From: Candidatus Bathyarchaeota archaeon
Lineage (GTDB): Archaea; Thermoproteota; Bathyarchaeia; Bathyarchaeales; Bathyarchaeaceae
Length of the DNA stretch: 10,619 nt
Direction: 5' to 3'
Assembly: GCA_029883255.1 (NCBI GenBank)
Contig: JAOUJL010000037.1
Span: 1-10,619 of the forward strand
A program made the translations under genes and the position numbers. The notes below the pieces were generated by a model. That model searched no databases. It worked only from the letters and a program-made list of their open reading frames with translations, and was not told the origin of the DNA. Of the stretch, positions 10,441-10,619 are shown one piece after another (within the stretch, counting starts at the first letter, position 1; each line of letters starts with the position of its first letter).

Positions 10441-10619
10441 TTACACCGGACCCCAACTGTCTGATGGCATTGCTTCTGGTACGTTGAACTCTATTGTAAG
10501 TGGCGCAGTCTTCTCGAGTCTTATCTCAACAATTATGGCTTCTCTTACCGTGGCAGCTTGCGCAGCGCTGAAAGTGAGTACTAGGTATGCCTTCTCGAAA
10601 GATTCTAGTGACTCATCAC
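10441..10619 (-). CDS. Second archaellin, C-terminal part (partial)
   Basis: The frame runs off the right edge and stops with TAA at 10441-10443. The visible 58 residues include SFEKAYLVLTFSAAQ, IIVEIRLEKTAPLTI and the end PEAMPSDSWGPV. They align with the tail of the next gene (STEKAFLVMRLG, VKIEVKTAVGAALTV, PGGMPADSFVDLG), so this is a tandem paralog. It is upstream in the operon and probably the first or a middle archaellin. The N-terminus and signal peptide lie outside the window. Confidence 0.85.
   Translation of the reverse strand, partial: DESLESFEKAYLVLTFSAAQAATVREAIIVEIRLEKTAPLTIEFNVPEAMPSDSWGPV

Noticed and set aside
1..10619. CRISPR array or inverted terminal repeats
   Set aside because: No regularly spaced repeats of CRISPR length, and no transposon-like terminal inverted repeats around the element. 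Its ends are direct att repeats.

Overview
This AT-rich window comes from an archaeon. The evidence is two tandem archaellin genes with class III (KKG) signal peptides, an SSV-type archaeal tyrosine integrase, a tRNA-Arg without an encoded CCA end, TATA-type promoters close to start codons, and oligo-T terminators. A TACK-group or Bathyarchaeia-like host is my guess from the overall gene flavour; no marker here fixes the taxon.

Layout. (1) Left flank, 1 to about 1505: the end of a plus-strand gene, then minus-strand genes for a flavodoxin-like protein and two tiny two-helix membrane proteins, one of them only 57 aa (873-1046). (2) Integrated element, about 1564-7906 (6343 bp by repeat offset). 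A 59-bp perfect direct repeat (1505-1563 and 7848-7906) ends exactly at the 3' edge of the anticodon loop of tRNA-Arg(CCU). The integrase gene is split: its 5' part (7629 onward) runs into the intact tRNA at the right end, and its 3' part (to 2386) lies at the left end. Rejoined in frame they give about 366 aa. The element carries two small membrane proteins, a GNAT, a UDG-superfamily protein, a large protein with a C-terminal GNAT, and an AT-hook/zinc-ribbon protein. It also has a long gene-poor stretch (6870-7628) with a candidate structured RNA and palindromic sites. I see no replication protein. (3) Right flank, 7942-10619: a structured non-coding stretch, an MGMT-like gene, an orphan beta-rich fragment with glycosylation sequons, and the archaellin pair.

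How it fits together. Integration inactivates the integrase, the SSV-like 'suicidal' mode. The element's integrase gene supplies both the 5' half of the tRNA and the DNA upstream of it, so the tRNA now depends on a promoter inside integrase coding sequence. The left boundary also keeps a diverged, in-frame piece of integrase beyond the att core, which suggests an earlier related element used the same tRNA. Two families of short repeats tie the element together: CGAAACCnGGTTTCG palindromes in its non-coding parts, and a GACTT/GAAGAAACTT boundary motif between its minus-strand genes. The boundary motif also occurs once in the left flank.
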